NCBI RefSeq assembly: GCF_027942865.1
Contig: NC_134528.1
Location: 29,707,232 to 29,771,231, forward strand
Direction: 5' to 3'
Source: Odontesthes bonariensis
Taxonomy: Eukaryota; Chordata; Actinopteri; Atheriniformes; Atherinopsidae
DNA length: 64,000 nucleotides
Shown one piece after another: positions 25,301 through 35,000 of this stretch; position 1 is the first letter of the stretch; each line of letters begins with the position of its first letter. The position numbers and the translations under genes are program-made. The notes under the pieces were generated by a model. That model saw only the letters and a list, made by a program, of their open reading frames with translations, was not told the origin of the DNA and searched no databases.

Positions 25301-27615
25301 TAGCATGAATGTTCAAGGTGCTCAGTTTGACATCGACTGACTTTTCAATGTTTTTGCCATATGCTGTCTCAACATGTTGTCATGATGGATTTGGAGACCC
25401 CCTAAATTTTCCTCTGACAATACGAATAGAATAAGGTTTGAGGAGTAAAAAATTAAAATAGATCAGGAAAAAACTGTAATACCTTTTTGGAGCAACTTTA
25501 GCAATGATTACGGCTTATACAATGTTACAACTCTCATTTCCTTCTGGAGTTGCATTCATTTTTGGCCAAAATCTTTTGGTGGTGATGGAACAGTTTGAAC
25601 GTGCTTAGAGACTTTTCTAGTGCATCCCAAAGATTTTTTATTGGGCTTCAGGGTTGGACTCTGTGGTGGCTAATCCATGTGAGAAGATGATGCTCATGCT
25701 CCCTGAACCATTATTTTCACAATTTGAGTCCCATGGATCCAGTTAGTCAGCTGACCTCATGTTTTGGGAACATAAAGGTGAACTTAGACCTGACTAACTG
25801 AAGTAATTGTGGGTCACTTGTATAATTACAGGTGATTGCTTTTCTTTTTTATTTGCCAGCCTGCATCCGCAGGAAAGCCATTCAATTTTGTCCAAACATT
25901 CATAGTCCTCTAAGGATAGGACTTACCCGTTTTTCTACTACCACCACTAGTACTTAAAAGCTTTAACTTATACAATAAAATATTTGTACATCTTCTACTA
26001 TAAATGGGCACATTTTGCACATTCATTGACCAGGGAGGATATATCCTAATCACTTTCGTACTCGACTTTCCTTCAGATTCAGATAGAATCCAGACAGTAT
26101 GAATTTCTAAAAAAAATGTCTCAAACGCTATTGGTATAGGTTGCCATAAAGTACAGTAATATACCTCCAAATCTACTGGATTAGCTTATATATTTTTGTA
26201 CATTTTGACTAACATTGTTCCAAGGGAATGTATCCTCGTGACTTTGGTGATTCTTTGACTTTCCCTCTCAAAAAATCAGCAACTAGCTTTTGGAATGGTT
26301 GACATAAAAATGCAATTTTATACATTTATGTCCTCCGCAGGATGAATTTTAACAATGCTGTTGATTCATTTGTTGAACTACTGTCAGTCGAAAGTTACAC
26401 CTGCCGCAAGTTACTCCATGCTTTGTTTTATCCATATATCTGCAAGCTGAAAACTCTGCAGTCAGGCTTAGGTGTACTTTGTCCTGAGTGCTGTTCAGCT
26501 TTTTGTGTTTTGTGTGATATAAAACTTTGAAATACATCAGTTTAGCTTATTCAGGCAAATCTTATTCATAATACAGCAAGAATAGTATTTGAGAATACAG
26601 GGTGACAGCCAGCAGCTGATATTATTTACCTGCCTGAGTCTTGGCAAACCAGGTTCCTAGAAAACAGATGACATTGGTACTTTTTTTAAATACGGAGAAA
26701 GTAAAAATCGCGTAGAAAAAGTTCAATTGAAACAACCAAGAATTCAAAGGCTTCATGTCACTATCAGCCTTCACTAGCAGATCATCCTCTGCAAAAAATA
26801 TCCTAACTTTGCAAAATCATTACAAAGTTTTTTCTTTATTTCTGATAAGGTCTGAGTGTGTGCGGAACTTCCTCTATTGCTGATAATGAAATTGACTTGA
26901 AGGCAGCAACAACCCACTCGATATTTGACATAGAAAAATCGCCTGAAAGGGAATCACCCATACTCAAAATAAATATGCAAATACACCTCATCTGCACCAC
27001 ATCCCCTGCATACCCAAACAGATGCAGTATTTTTAGTTTGTTTGCATAAAAAAGGACTGTGCTAAAACTCCACAAAGACACACTGTGTATAACACATGCA
27101 AGTTTAACTTTGGAAAGAGCATCCTACTCCAAATGAGTTGGCAAAAAAAAGCAATATACAGTTTACACAAAGAAACTGGCTGTTGTGGAAAACATGTTTC
27201 ATTATACATCCTCTGATCTAAATGTGCATCTAAACCTATGTGAATCATAGTCACTGGATCTTGAAATAGATCTTTCGAGACAGTGACTCAACATTTGGAT
27301 ACAGTTTTGAACACTGTTGCAACTACAATTCACAAAGGAAATAAGAGCTGAAAGTCTGAAGGTCTGTGAAGAAATACTGACACAAAAAACCAAAGAGTCT
27401 TTCAAAACCAAAGAGGATATATTTGAAGCTTTTATCAGTTTTGTTAACACTGCATTGTCATGTAAACAACATCATTACTAACTAGTAGAGATCCGAAATC
27501 AAACACAAAGAGAAACTTAATTAACACATGAATATGTTTGAGTTGTGGTTCTTACCTGCTCGGGTGTTTGCAGTAAATTCTCTCCAGTGCTGGTGTTCTC
27601 ACTTTGATATGACAT
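9536..27615 (-). CDS. unc13d: Munc13-4 (protein unc-13 homolog D), complete
   Basis: Munc13-4 is a priming factor for secretory lysosome and granule exocytosis, binding Rab27 and SNAREs; human loss causes familial haemophagocytic lymphohistiocytosis type 3. Thirty-four coding exons chain in phase with GT/AG borders (5' to 3'): 27615-27556, 26656-26630, 25050-25000, 24890-24834, 24749-24642, 24549-24490, 24363-24297, 23181-23001, 22926-22882, 22791-22720, 22641-22572, 22486-22382, 21081-20989, 20899-20799, 20571-20454, 17818-17703, 17614-17524, 17439-17383, 17273-17176, 16927-16876, 16758-16628, 15793-15676, 15599-15447, 15344-15249, 15171-14965, 14854-14780, 14698-14619, 14484-14370, 12947-12876, 12745-12662, 12571-12451, 12333-12210, 11185-10965, 9648-9536. 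The sum is 3339 nt, 1112 residues (human about 1090). The C2A domain starts near residue 120 ([19 protein letters not shown]), the MUN region lies in the middle, and C2B lies at about 935-1075 ([24 protein letters not shown]). The acidic calcium-binding loops look intact. The start at 27615 (MSYQSENTS) follows the only ATG in that exon's frame. Introns hold several transposons but none disrupts an exon. Confidence 0.96.
11494..12111 (+). mobile_element. Copy A of 600-bp TAGCCTGG element with RecQ helicase fragment
   Basis: The element proper is 11503-12102 (600 bp). It starts TAGCCTGGCGACGCC and ends GCCCAGGCTA, giving short inverted ends. It is flanked by a perfect 9-bp target duplication, CCATCGTGG, at 11494-11502 and 12103-12111. 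Inside, 11715-11873 reads as helicase sequence including [15 protein letters not shown]. The element sits in unc13d intron 32 (between coding exons 32 and 33), in the opposite orientation to the gene. No transposase is present. A 9-bp duplication is usual for Mutator-like elements, but the superfamily is not proven. Confidence 0.85.
11715..11873 (+). pseudogene. RecQ-type helicase fragment with Walker A motif (copy A)
   Basis: An open stretch of 52 codons reads [20 protein letters not shown] and continues to [15 protein letters not shown] before a stop. Its end matches the RecQ motif I (GFGKS, followed by an I/Y-Q-x-P stretch). An ATG upstream, MATEER, is out of frame or stopped. The 3' end, GTACCG|GTATAA, looks like an exon-intron donor, so this may be a captured exon with the start of its intron. 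Matching reading frames occur in copies B and C. This is not a working gene on its own. Confidence 0.65.
13000..14260. other. unc13d intron 28 (between coding exons 28 and 29), no gene seen
   Basis: This is intron sequence. A short direct repeat (CCCTGGTTTGGGTAGGGGGT at about 13856 and 13917) and homopolymer runs are visible. No coding similarity was recognised on either strand. Confidence 0.5.
15910..16025. repeat. Fragment of a common teleost interspersed repeat
   Basis: The sequence around ACAACCCCAATACCAAAAGG and GCAATGATTTGCAAATCTCA-like words resembles a repeat end seen often in fish genomes. It is truncated, and the family was not assigned. It lies in unc13d intron 21, and 16025-16620 beyond it shows nothing recognisable. 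Confidence 0.35.
18715..20214 (-). mobile_element. Harbinger-like element with decayed transposase
   Basis: The ends are inverted: left GGGGTATTCCAGCTCC, right as reverse complement GGGGTATTCCGGAAAG. Both sides carry repeated ACTCTGAG words inside the ends, a layout I recognise from fish PIF/Harbinger elements. On the minus strand, 19769-19981 encodes a fragment ([20 protein letters not shown]) like the N-terminal part of HARBI1-type transposases. The rest of the transposase is missing. The element lies in unc13d intron 15 and contains an AT microsatellite. Confidence 0.65.
19233..19316. repeat. AT dinucleotide microsatellite
   Basis: An almost pure (AT)n tract runs for about 80 bp inside the Harbinger-like element in unc13d intron 15. 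It is prone to length variation and assembly error. Confidence 0.95.
21210..22275 (+). mobile_element. Internally deleted Tc1-like transposon
   Basis: The ends are inverted: left TATAGTACTGCAC..., right as reverse complement TATAGTGCTCTTTG..., with CATTTCTTCATAC repeated inside both. On the plus strand a Tc1 transposase is broken into two parts. 21543-21881 holds the helix-turn-helix to central region, ending [11 protein letters not shown]. 21889-22113 resumes at [16 protein letters not shown] and runs to the C-terminus. The catalytic core between them is deleted. It lies in unc13d intron 12. Confidence 0.8.
25440..25735 (-). mobile_element. Tc1-like transposase remnant
   Basis: Read on the minus strand, CTCCCTGAACC-type sequence and the segment near 25640-25690 correspond to a decayed WPPQSPDLNP motif of Tc1 transposases, followed by [10 protein letters not shown]. 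Frames are broken by stops. It lies in unc13d intron 2, a 1.6-kb intron with nothing else recognisable. Confidence 0.5.
26700..27555. other. unc13d intron 1, no other feature seen
   Basis: This is AT-rich intron sequence between the first coding exon and a 27-nt second exon. No gene or repeat was recognised. Confidence 0.5.
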
Positions 27616-29370
27616 AATGATGCTAATATCTGAAAACCAAACTCCAAACTGGTGAGCTGATGTGCTCTGAGTGTGAGATATGGGGAAGCTGCGTGTGTGC
27701 GATGTATTTCGATGTACTATCACCCAGCAGCCGGAAGTCATCACTTCCTGTTGAAGGTGGCAACGTCAGTGACTGTGAGTTTTCTTCAACATGTGCCCTA
27801 CATTACATTTGAATACAAAATAACAGAGTTCTTTCTCCAGCATTTGATCGGGTCAACCAATCTTTAAAGCATTGTACATGTGTTGTATGAATGCACCACT
27901 GAGCTTGCGCAAAAAAAAATGATAACGGATGATAATTATGATGGTAGATTGTATATTGTGGATGAGTGTGTGTTTATGAGTATTCCGGTTTTTGTTACAT
28001 CATTGGGACCTTTCCTTTATATCACTGATGTTGTTGGGACCAGTTGTCCATACGGGGACAAAAGTTTGGTCTTAATAAAGTAGAGAAGGATTTCTGAGGT
28101 GAGAACTGTTAGGTTAGGTTAAGGTTAGAGTTGAATATTGACTGTGATGATTAGTATAGGAATTATAAGATCTGTTTTTTGCTTAAGCTGTACACAATGA
28201 ATGGAACTCAGAGCAATGTTCTAACAAGCATAGCTGTGCAAGCTTGAGTGTGTGTGTGTGTGTGTGTGTTTATGAGTACTTGTTTTTCTAAATTCATTGG
28301 GCCCAAAAACAAGGAGCCTACATCCTTGTGTGGTCCATCGTGTTTGTAGGGGACCAAATGGTGAGCCCTACATGTTTAAATGGAGGATCAAAACTTGGCT
28401 TTATGGTTAGTGTTAAAATTAGGTCATGGTTAGGTTTAGGGTTAGGCATTCAATTGTGATAGAATAAGGGGCTATGGAGTGCATCATGCCACTGGTGATT
28501 CCCCACAACAATAGTAAAAACAAGTTGTTGTGTGAGTGTGTGCGTATACTTTGACTAGAGTGGGCCTCTGACTAGAAGCCCACTTTGTATCTGCGTGGAG
28601 TCTACGAACATATAACTAAGATATTTTATGTATGTACACATAAATATGTGTAGCTTGTATACAATAATATATGGTTTTCTCATTTGACTCTGATTTTTAC
28701 ATAGTCAGCTTTATAGATACAGAAAGTTACTCACCAAATTTGCACATTTAGCAAGCTCAAACCTATAATGAGCTGAAATTCTAGCCTTAGGAATAAGTTC
28801 AGTTGTCATTGGGTCACGTAGGGTTAATGAGGTATCACAAAGGCCTCGTGCTCAGCTGTTTGAACTAGCTGAAAATGTAATATTTTCACATCATTTGCAC
28901 AAAAAAAATGTGAGAGTGGGTCACAGCCAAACAAAGAGGCCCAGAGAGACAAAGGCCTCTATTATTGTTTGCCCATCCACACCATGAATTTGCGTTATAC
29001 TGCAACCTTCACAAGCATGTGAGTACATCTGCAACCAAACTACTCTCCTTCTCTTGGCTCTAAAATATTCTCTATTCTTTTAATAAGTGAGAAGAACACA
29101 GCTTTATGTCAACAACTGACTATCTACCACATTGTAGGATTAAATCTATGAGATGCATACACACGTAAACTATAATGACGTTTCAAGATATAAATATAAG
29201 TGATTAGATGTATTTTGCTAACGTCCCCATTAGTTTTAAACATTGTTAAGATGTCCATAAAATGTTTTTATGTGGATCATTGCATGACAAACAAAATCAG
29301 CCATCGATGCTGTGGCTGCAGATATCTGCTTTGAATCTATACAGCACCCCCTACAGTTTCAGAAAGGCAA
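27616..29370. other. unc13d upstream region with diverged paired repeat
   Basis: This is the left part of the divergent unc13d/wbp2 spacer. Two diverged copies of one repeat unit can be seen, at about 27966-28130 and 28243-28450. Each begins TGTGTGTTTATGAGTA, continues with ATTGGGACC or ATTGGGCCC, and ends in GGTTAGG-rich sequence. The GGTTAGG runs are repeat tails and not telomere sequence. No coding gene was recognised. Confidence 0.45.
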
Positions 29371-29429
29371 GGCTAGCTTGTATGTTCCCCAAGAAGATTA
29401 AAGGAACCAATCCTGACTACTTGGGCAGG

Positions 29430-30056
29430 GCATTGCCACATCCACAACCAATTTTGTAAGAGCAGGACAACTCCCAGCAAATCCATCTGCAAGAGTGGAA
29501 GCAACCCTCCTGGACGCTGCCTGGGACTGGAGAATGCGGGTTGACTTAGACCAGAGACTCTTCTTTCCGCCTGAGATCATTAGTACTAACCTCAGGCCGG
29601 ACCTGGTCTTGTGGTCAACCTCTCAGAAGTTGGTATTCATTGTGGAACTAACTGTACCATGGGAGGCTGCAGTTGGTGAAGCATATGAACGTAAATGACT
29701 GAAGTACTCCAACATAGCAACCGAGGCAGTACAACATGGCTGGCGTGCCCAGGTGCTTCCGGTTGAGGTATGGTGTAGGTAGGGGATTTGTTGCCACATC
29801 CACAACCAAGCTTCTGAAGGGAATGGGAGTGCGAGGACAGGCCTTCTGGCAAGCCATCAAATCCCTGTCAGAGGCTGCCAAACGAAGCAGTAGCTGGCTA
29901 TGGGTCAAGAGAAAGGACCCCAACTGGGCAGCAAAATTACCATCAGGGGGTAAGAGCAGAGGGGGCACACCTGGGACGCCAGGTGATGCCGTTGAGCCCT
30001 TTGGAGGTGTCGTGGGCCTTTCAACGAAACACCAAGGAAGGAGGGTGCACACCTGA
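29430..30056 (+). pseudogene. Decayed 3' part of an RLE-type LINE
   Basis: The translated pieces match the LINE at 60435-63500. NLRPDLVLWS and VELTVPWEAAVGEAYERK are the restriction-like endonuclease core. After a stop and a frameshift come GFVATSTTKLLKGMGVRG and SSSWLWVKRKDPNWA. An 18-bp stretch (TTGCCACATCCACAACCA) occurs at 29433 and again at 29791, so a small rearrangement has joined a second bit of the same region at the 5' end. The following 3' UTR has GAAACACC like the other copy. Confidence 0.8.
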
Positions 30057-30717
30057 AGACCCCAGTGAAGCGTTTGCCCCCTGGTGGTCATTACCCCTGC
30101 CCCACTCTACACCAAGTACTGATTATCTAAGGGATTGTACTACCTATTCCTATAAGCTCAACTACTTGCAATGTGGGGTTTTACTGATATTTTGCACGGG
30201 GAATGTGTGGCATATTTTTGAGGAATCATTTGAATGAGAAACTAGCTGACACAAGCAGAACTTAGATGGGAGCTAGTGGGGAAAGTCACCCTGATCAAAT
30301 GATCTGCTAGCCGACAGGAAAATGTAGTCATACTCATAGTCGTTTTAGAGCCATGATTTTCTTTTCACAGCAAAAACTTTTAAATGTACTATTATGAGGA
30401 ACACATAGGTTTTTAGGGTATTAATAACTGCTGCTGTGGGACCTTAAGCGTTACAATTATTTTCGATAAATCTAATTATATAAGAAAATATTGTACTTGC
30501 CTTCTTTATACCTATATCGATATCCATGTAATAAAATACTCTAAACTCAGATGCGACATTCTAGGGAATTATATGTATAAAAAAGAACGAGTTGTGCTTT
30601 TAAAATGACACCTAACTTTAGTGTTTTGAGACAAAAGCGTCATGTGATTCTTGTCTATCTGGACATTTTTCCACAGGACTTTTCTTCTTGTACTCATTGG
30701 CAGCTTGGAGTCCTTTA
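30057..30717. other. Intergenic, nothing recognised
   Basis: This AT-rich sequence lies between the LINE remnant and the palindromic element. No open frame with a known family was found on either strand. Confidence 0.5.
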
Positions 30718-31692
30718 AAGCCTCGTTTCCACTGTCAGTACGGTTCGGGTCACTTCGTATCGGTACGGGTCGGGTCGCTTTGGGGTCAGCTTTGCGTTCC
30801 CACTGTACAAAAGGGGGCCCTCAGGGGTGGGCGGAGTGCGTGCCAAAGCGTAAATAGCATCCATAATTTCGAACCACCTCCAAGCTTCTCAGCTTAATGC
30901 CACACTGGCTCACGGTCCGGTTGAAACCACTCTTATGGAAGTTTTTCTGTGCCATCAGAGTTTGAATACGAATTTCTAATATTGAATTTTTACAGCATCA
31001 AAATCAGACTTTGAATTTGAAAAACCAACAGTGTAAAAAATTTTTTTTCTAAAAACAAAAATTCAGTGGAAAAAAATTCAACTTCGAAAAATTCAGTGGA
31101 AAAAGAACCAGACTCAACATCCGGGTAAACAGGGAGAAGCAATAGATCCCTGTCTCAATTCATCCAACGGCAGCCAATCAAGCTAATATCAGCTCAATAG
31201 ATATTAGTAATATCTATTACTCAATTTTACTAACACAAATGGCAAATAAAGTAAACTCACTCACCGAAGCACCATCAACCGCGTTGGTGGACATGGCTGA
31301 TCTGTCCAATGAAGCGTAACTTGATTGGCTGACGTTGGATGAATTGAGACAGGGATCGATTGCTTCTCCCTGTTTACCCGGATGTTAAGTCTGGTTCTTT
31401 TTCCACTGAATTTTTAGATGTTACATTTTTTTCCACAGAATTTTTTTTTTGATGTTGAATTTTTTTACACTGATTTTTGTTTTTAGAAATTTTATTTTTT
31501 TTTTTACACTGTTGGTTTTTCAAAATCAAAGTCTGATTTTGATGCTGTTAAAATTCAATATTAGAAATTCGTATTCAAACTCTGATGGCACAGAAAAACT
31601 TCCATACACTCTCTGCCATTTTTGCGGAAACACTGAAATAAGCGAACGTTCTGAACCGACCCGTACCGGACTGCATAGTGGAAATGGGGCTT
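30718..31692. mobile_element. Palindromic element, second copy, split by a foldback insert
   Basis: This is the same family as 6917-7370. The left end is AAGCCTCGTTTCCACT and the right end, reverse complemented, AAGCCCCATTTCCACT. TA lies directly outside each end, so a TA target is plausible. The middle is interrupted by a second palindromic element (30934-31606). Outside that insert the sequence continues as in the unk copy (GAAACCACTCT to CTCTGCCATTTTTGCGG). Confidence 0.7.
30928..31612. mobile_element. Foldback element with 6-bp target duplication
   Basis: The element proper is 30934-31606 (673 bp). It starts TATGGAAGTTTTTCTGTGCC and ends with the exact reverse complement. The arms continue pairing for most of the length, so the whole unit can fold into one long hairpin. 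It is flanked by CACTCT at 30928-30933 and 31607-31612. The uninterrupted family copy at 6917-7370 shows the unfilled site. No coding sequence is present, and the superfamily is unknown. Confidence 0.8.
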
Positions 31693-31890
31693 TAGAAACT
31701 TCTGTCACTACTGCTTACATAATAACCACTAAGGCAGAGATCGTTTATTCAAATTCTCCAAAGGGATATATAATACAGATTTAAGTACGTTACATTGTTT
31801 GTACAAATTACGTCCAATATGTAGTCCTGACAAAAAAAAAAAATAGAGAGAAAAAATATTGTTTTCAGTAAACATATTTCTAAGCGTGCG

Positions 31891-31898
31891 TGACGTCA
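31891..31898 (+). promoter_or_regulatory. CRE site upstream of wbp2
   Basis: A perfect TGACGTCA lies about 190 bp upstream of the wbp2 start codon, in a more GC-rich stretch (GGGCGTTTC, GTGCGGCGG). A promoter role is inferred from position. Confidence 0.45.
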
Positions 31899-32091
31899 TT
31901 CTGTGGGCGTTTCAGACGTGCGGCGGAAGGGCAGGTGCAGCACCAAACTCAGCAGCATTATCATAACAACCGTTGCTACCGCTAAGGAGAGAGCTCGTGA
32001 GGCTTTAAAAGGCCTGCAGGAACTATTTTCTGATAGAGTAACCCAGCCTTTGATATCTTATAGTCGTGAAAGAAACTTGAGGGCCGTCGTC

Positions 32092-35000
32092 ATGACTCTG
32101 AACCAGAACCACTCGGAGTCCGGCGGAGTCATCATTAACAACAGTGAAAGGTATTGTTTAGTGAGTGTTATGGGTTAGCTAGTGGTTACCTTTGTCTAGA
32201 CCAGACTCTGTTGGTGTAAAAACATCTCACCAAACTCATTTAAAAACACACCGTGACCCCGGCCGTTAAGGCGCATATATAGAAGCAGGAGTGCACGTTC
32301 AACCGTACTAACCAGGTTAATAAACATTCACACCCATTAGGCTGCTAATTTAATTCTAACTTTTGCTATTATAGCTTGTTCTCACACCTCTACTCTATCA
32401 AAAATTTTATTAAATGGTGGCTATACTAAACACCATGGAACTAACACTTGTATTGAATTAGACTAAAATGTACTTCAACAGAGCCTTCTTTAAAACATGG
32501 CTTATAAGCCGACAATTTAGAGTTGGTCCTAATAAGCTCGAGATGAACCGAAGCATGCCGGTAAATATGCATGAATTGTTTTCACGCCAGGGAATATTCT
32601 CGTCGCGTCCTACAGAACCGGGTCTCGATAATGTTAGCCCAAACGTGGCCTCCAACCTATTATATCATCCCAGCCGTCTAACGAAACGGGCTTCACGTGC
32701 AACCAGATCACAGTTCCATGTAGACACATTCTCAATACTCCATTACCCCACTGTCTCGAGGATGAAAGCTTTATTGTGGCTGTAGCAGAGAACTAGCATG
32801 TGTTGCCTGGCTGTGCTGCTGCATAGCTCCCAGCTATCTGCTCTCTGGCCTGCTCAGGTGGAAAAGCTTTGTTTTTGTTTCCTTTCATCCACTGCTTTGA
32901 TAAGTTTAAACCGAGAGATTCTTCTAGAAAATCCAGCAACGTAATGCTAAAGCCCTCTGGATCAGTTGTAAGCTCTGTCACTAGATGGCATGGAAGTCTA
33001 ATCCTTTTACTTCAGTATTACTTTGTATTGAGAGCAACTGAAGGGCCATGTTTAGCAACTGGACAGCTGCAGAATAACCCAGTGATCTGATTTTTTTTTC
33101 TTTTTTTCTTTATTTTTTTTTTCTTTTCATTTATTTATTTAGTTTTTAAGCTGTTAAATCGAGGATTTCAAAAGTGGGCGTTGAGCCATAAATAGGAATG
33201 TTCATCTTATTTTAATTACATGTTCTGCAATGTTTTATTGTTGCCGTTTCTGTCCCCAGTGTGTTGATGAACCACGATAACGTGGAGCTGGTCTTCTGTG
33301 ACGCAGACAGTCTACCTGAAGCCTTCAGAAAGAGCAAGAAGGGCAGCGTCTACCTGACTCCGTACAGGGTGAGTGACGGGAGTCGGGTGTCTTGCAGAGC
33401 TCACACTTGGCTCTGAGTCTTTGAGGCTGGGAGGGGACAGTCGTAAATATGGAGATGATGATGTGTACTGTTGATTTATCCCAGGTGATCTTCCTGGCTA
33501 AAGGGCGGGATGCCCTGCAGTCTTTTATGATGCCCTTCTACTTGATGAAGGGCTGTGAGATCAAACAGCCTGTTCTTGGGGCCAATTACATCAAGGGCGC
33601 TGTAGGTGCAGAGTCTGGCGGTACGTATGCGTGTCTCATTTAGGTTGTGTCACTGACATGCAGCATTCTGTGGATGTCAGTAACTCCATGAAATTTTCCC
33701 TTTTTTATTTTTTTAGGTGGGTGGGACGGCAATGCTACGTTCAAGCTGGTCTTTGCTGCTGGAGGAGCCATAGAGTTTGGCCAGTACATGCTGCAGGTTG
33801 CAGCTCAGGGTAAAATGGCAACAAAATGGACAAATCCCTCTTATGTTATGGACCACCTGACTGTTTCTCTTCTGCTTAATATTCATATTTCAGCATCCAG
33901 AGGACAACCTGTGACTGCTGGCTTCGGTGGATGCCCCTTCATGGCTAACGGGGCGTATGCTTACCCGCCTCCCCCTGCCAATGGAATGTACCCGGCAGGA
34001 CCTCCACCCAGCTACTCCTACCCCAACCCTCCTCCTCCAGGTAAAGGCAATCAAATGCTTCCGCTGTTGTGTCATCAGTTAAAACCTTGTTCACGTCTCT
34101 TGAAATGGATCGTCCTGATTCTGCCATGTTTGTATCTTTCTGCTGCCGCACTGCAGGTGGATTTTACCCCAGCCCTCCAGCGTTTGATGCCTCTGCGGGC
34201 TACGTACCTCCACCTCCTTATTCTGCTCCTCTGGGTCAGCAGCCACCACATGACCCGGACCTCCCCTCCTCAGCAGCAGGTCAGTCTCTGGGAGAGAGAC
34301 TCACACCGATAGCGGGGAACACTCAAGTGTTAAAGGGACAGTTCGCCTCTTTTGACATGAAGCTGTATGACATCCCATATCAGCAGCATCATTTCTGAAC
34401 ATCTTCTTACCCCCTGCTGCGTCCTGTGAGCAGAGTTCCAGCCTCGTTTTGGTGTTGATGAAGGTAGTCCGGCTAGTCGGCTGGGGTTTAAAAAATAAAG
34501 CGTTTTGCTTCTGAAAACAATATGCGTTCAAAAGAGTAATACATTTGCATCACAAAATCGTCCAAAAAATGTTGCCTCCCTTCATATCACTGCGCGCTGC
34601 CGCCTGCCGACAGCCGTGCCTGTTACGGTGTTTGCTGCTCGGAAGCAGGGGACTGCTCGCTCTGCACTTCGGTCTGCACAGCAGGCAGTGATACGAAGGG
34701 AGAGAAAATAGGGCCAAGCGATGTAAGGTCTGACTTTTTCTGGATGGACGATTTTGTGATGCCAATGTCTTACTCTTTTGAGAAGCAAAACGCTTTATTT
34801 TCGGGACCCCAGCATACTAGCCGGACTACCTTCATCAACACCAAAACTCGGCTGGAACTCGGCTCACAGGACGCAGCAGGGGGTAAGTCAATGTTCATAA
34901 ATGATATTGCTAATACGGGATGTCATACAGCTTCATGTCAAAAGAGGCAAACTATCCCTTTAATGCTGATGAAGTGAAGAATGTAAATACTACGAAGATT

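Noticed and set aside
28105..28135. GGTTAGGTTA runs resembling telomere repeats
   Set aside because: The runs are short and degenerate and occur at the same point in two diverged copies of an interspersed repeat, so they are part of that repeat.
31903..32091. Upstream in-frame ATG extending wbp2 by 63 residues
   Set aside because: The family N-terminus starts at [10 protein letters not shown] (32092). The extension is not known from any WBP2, although the frame is open.
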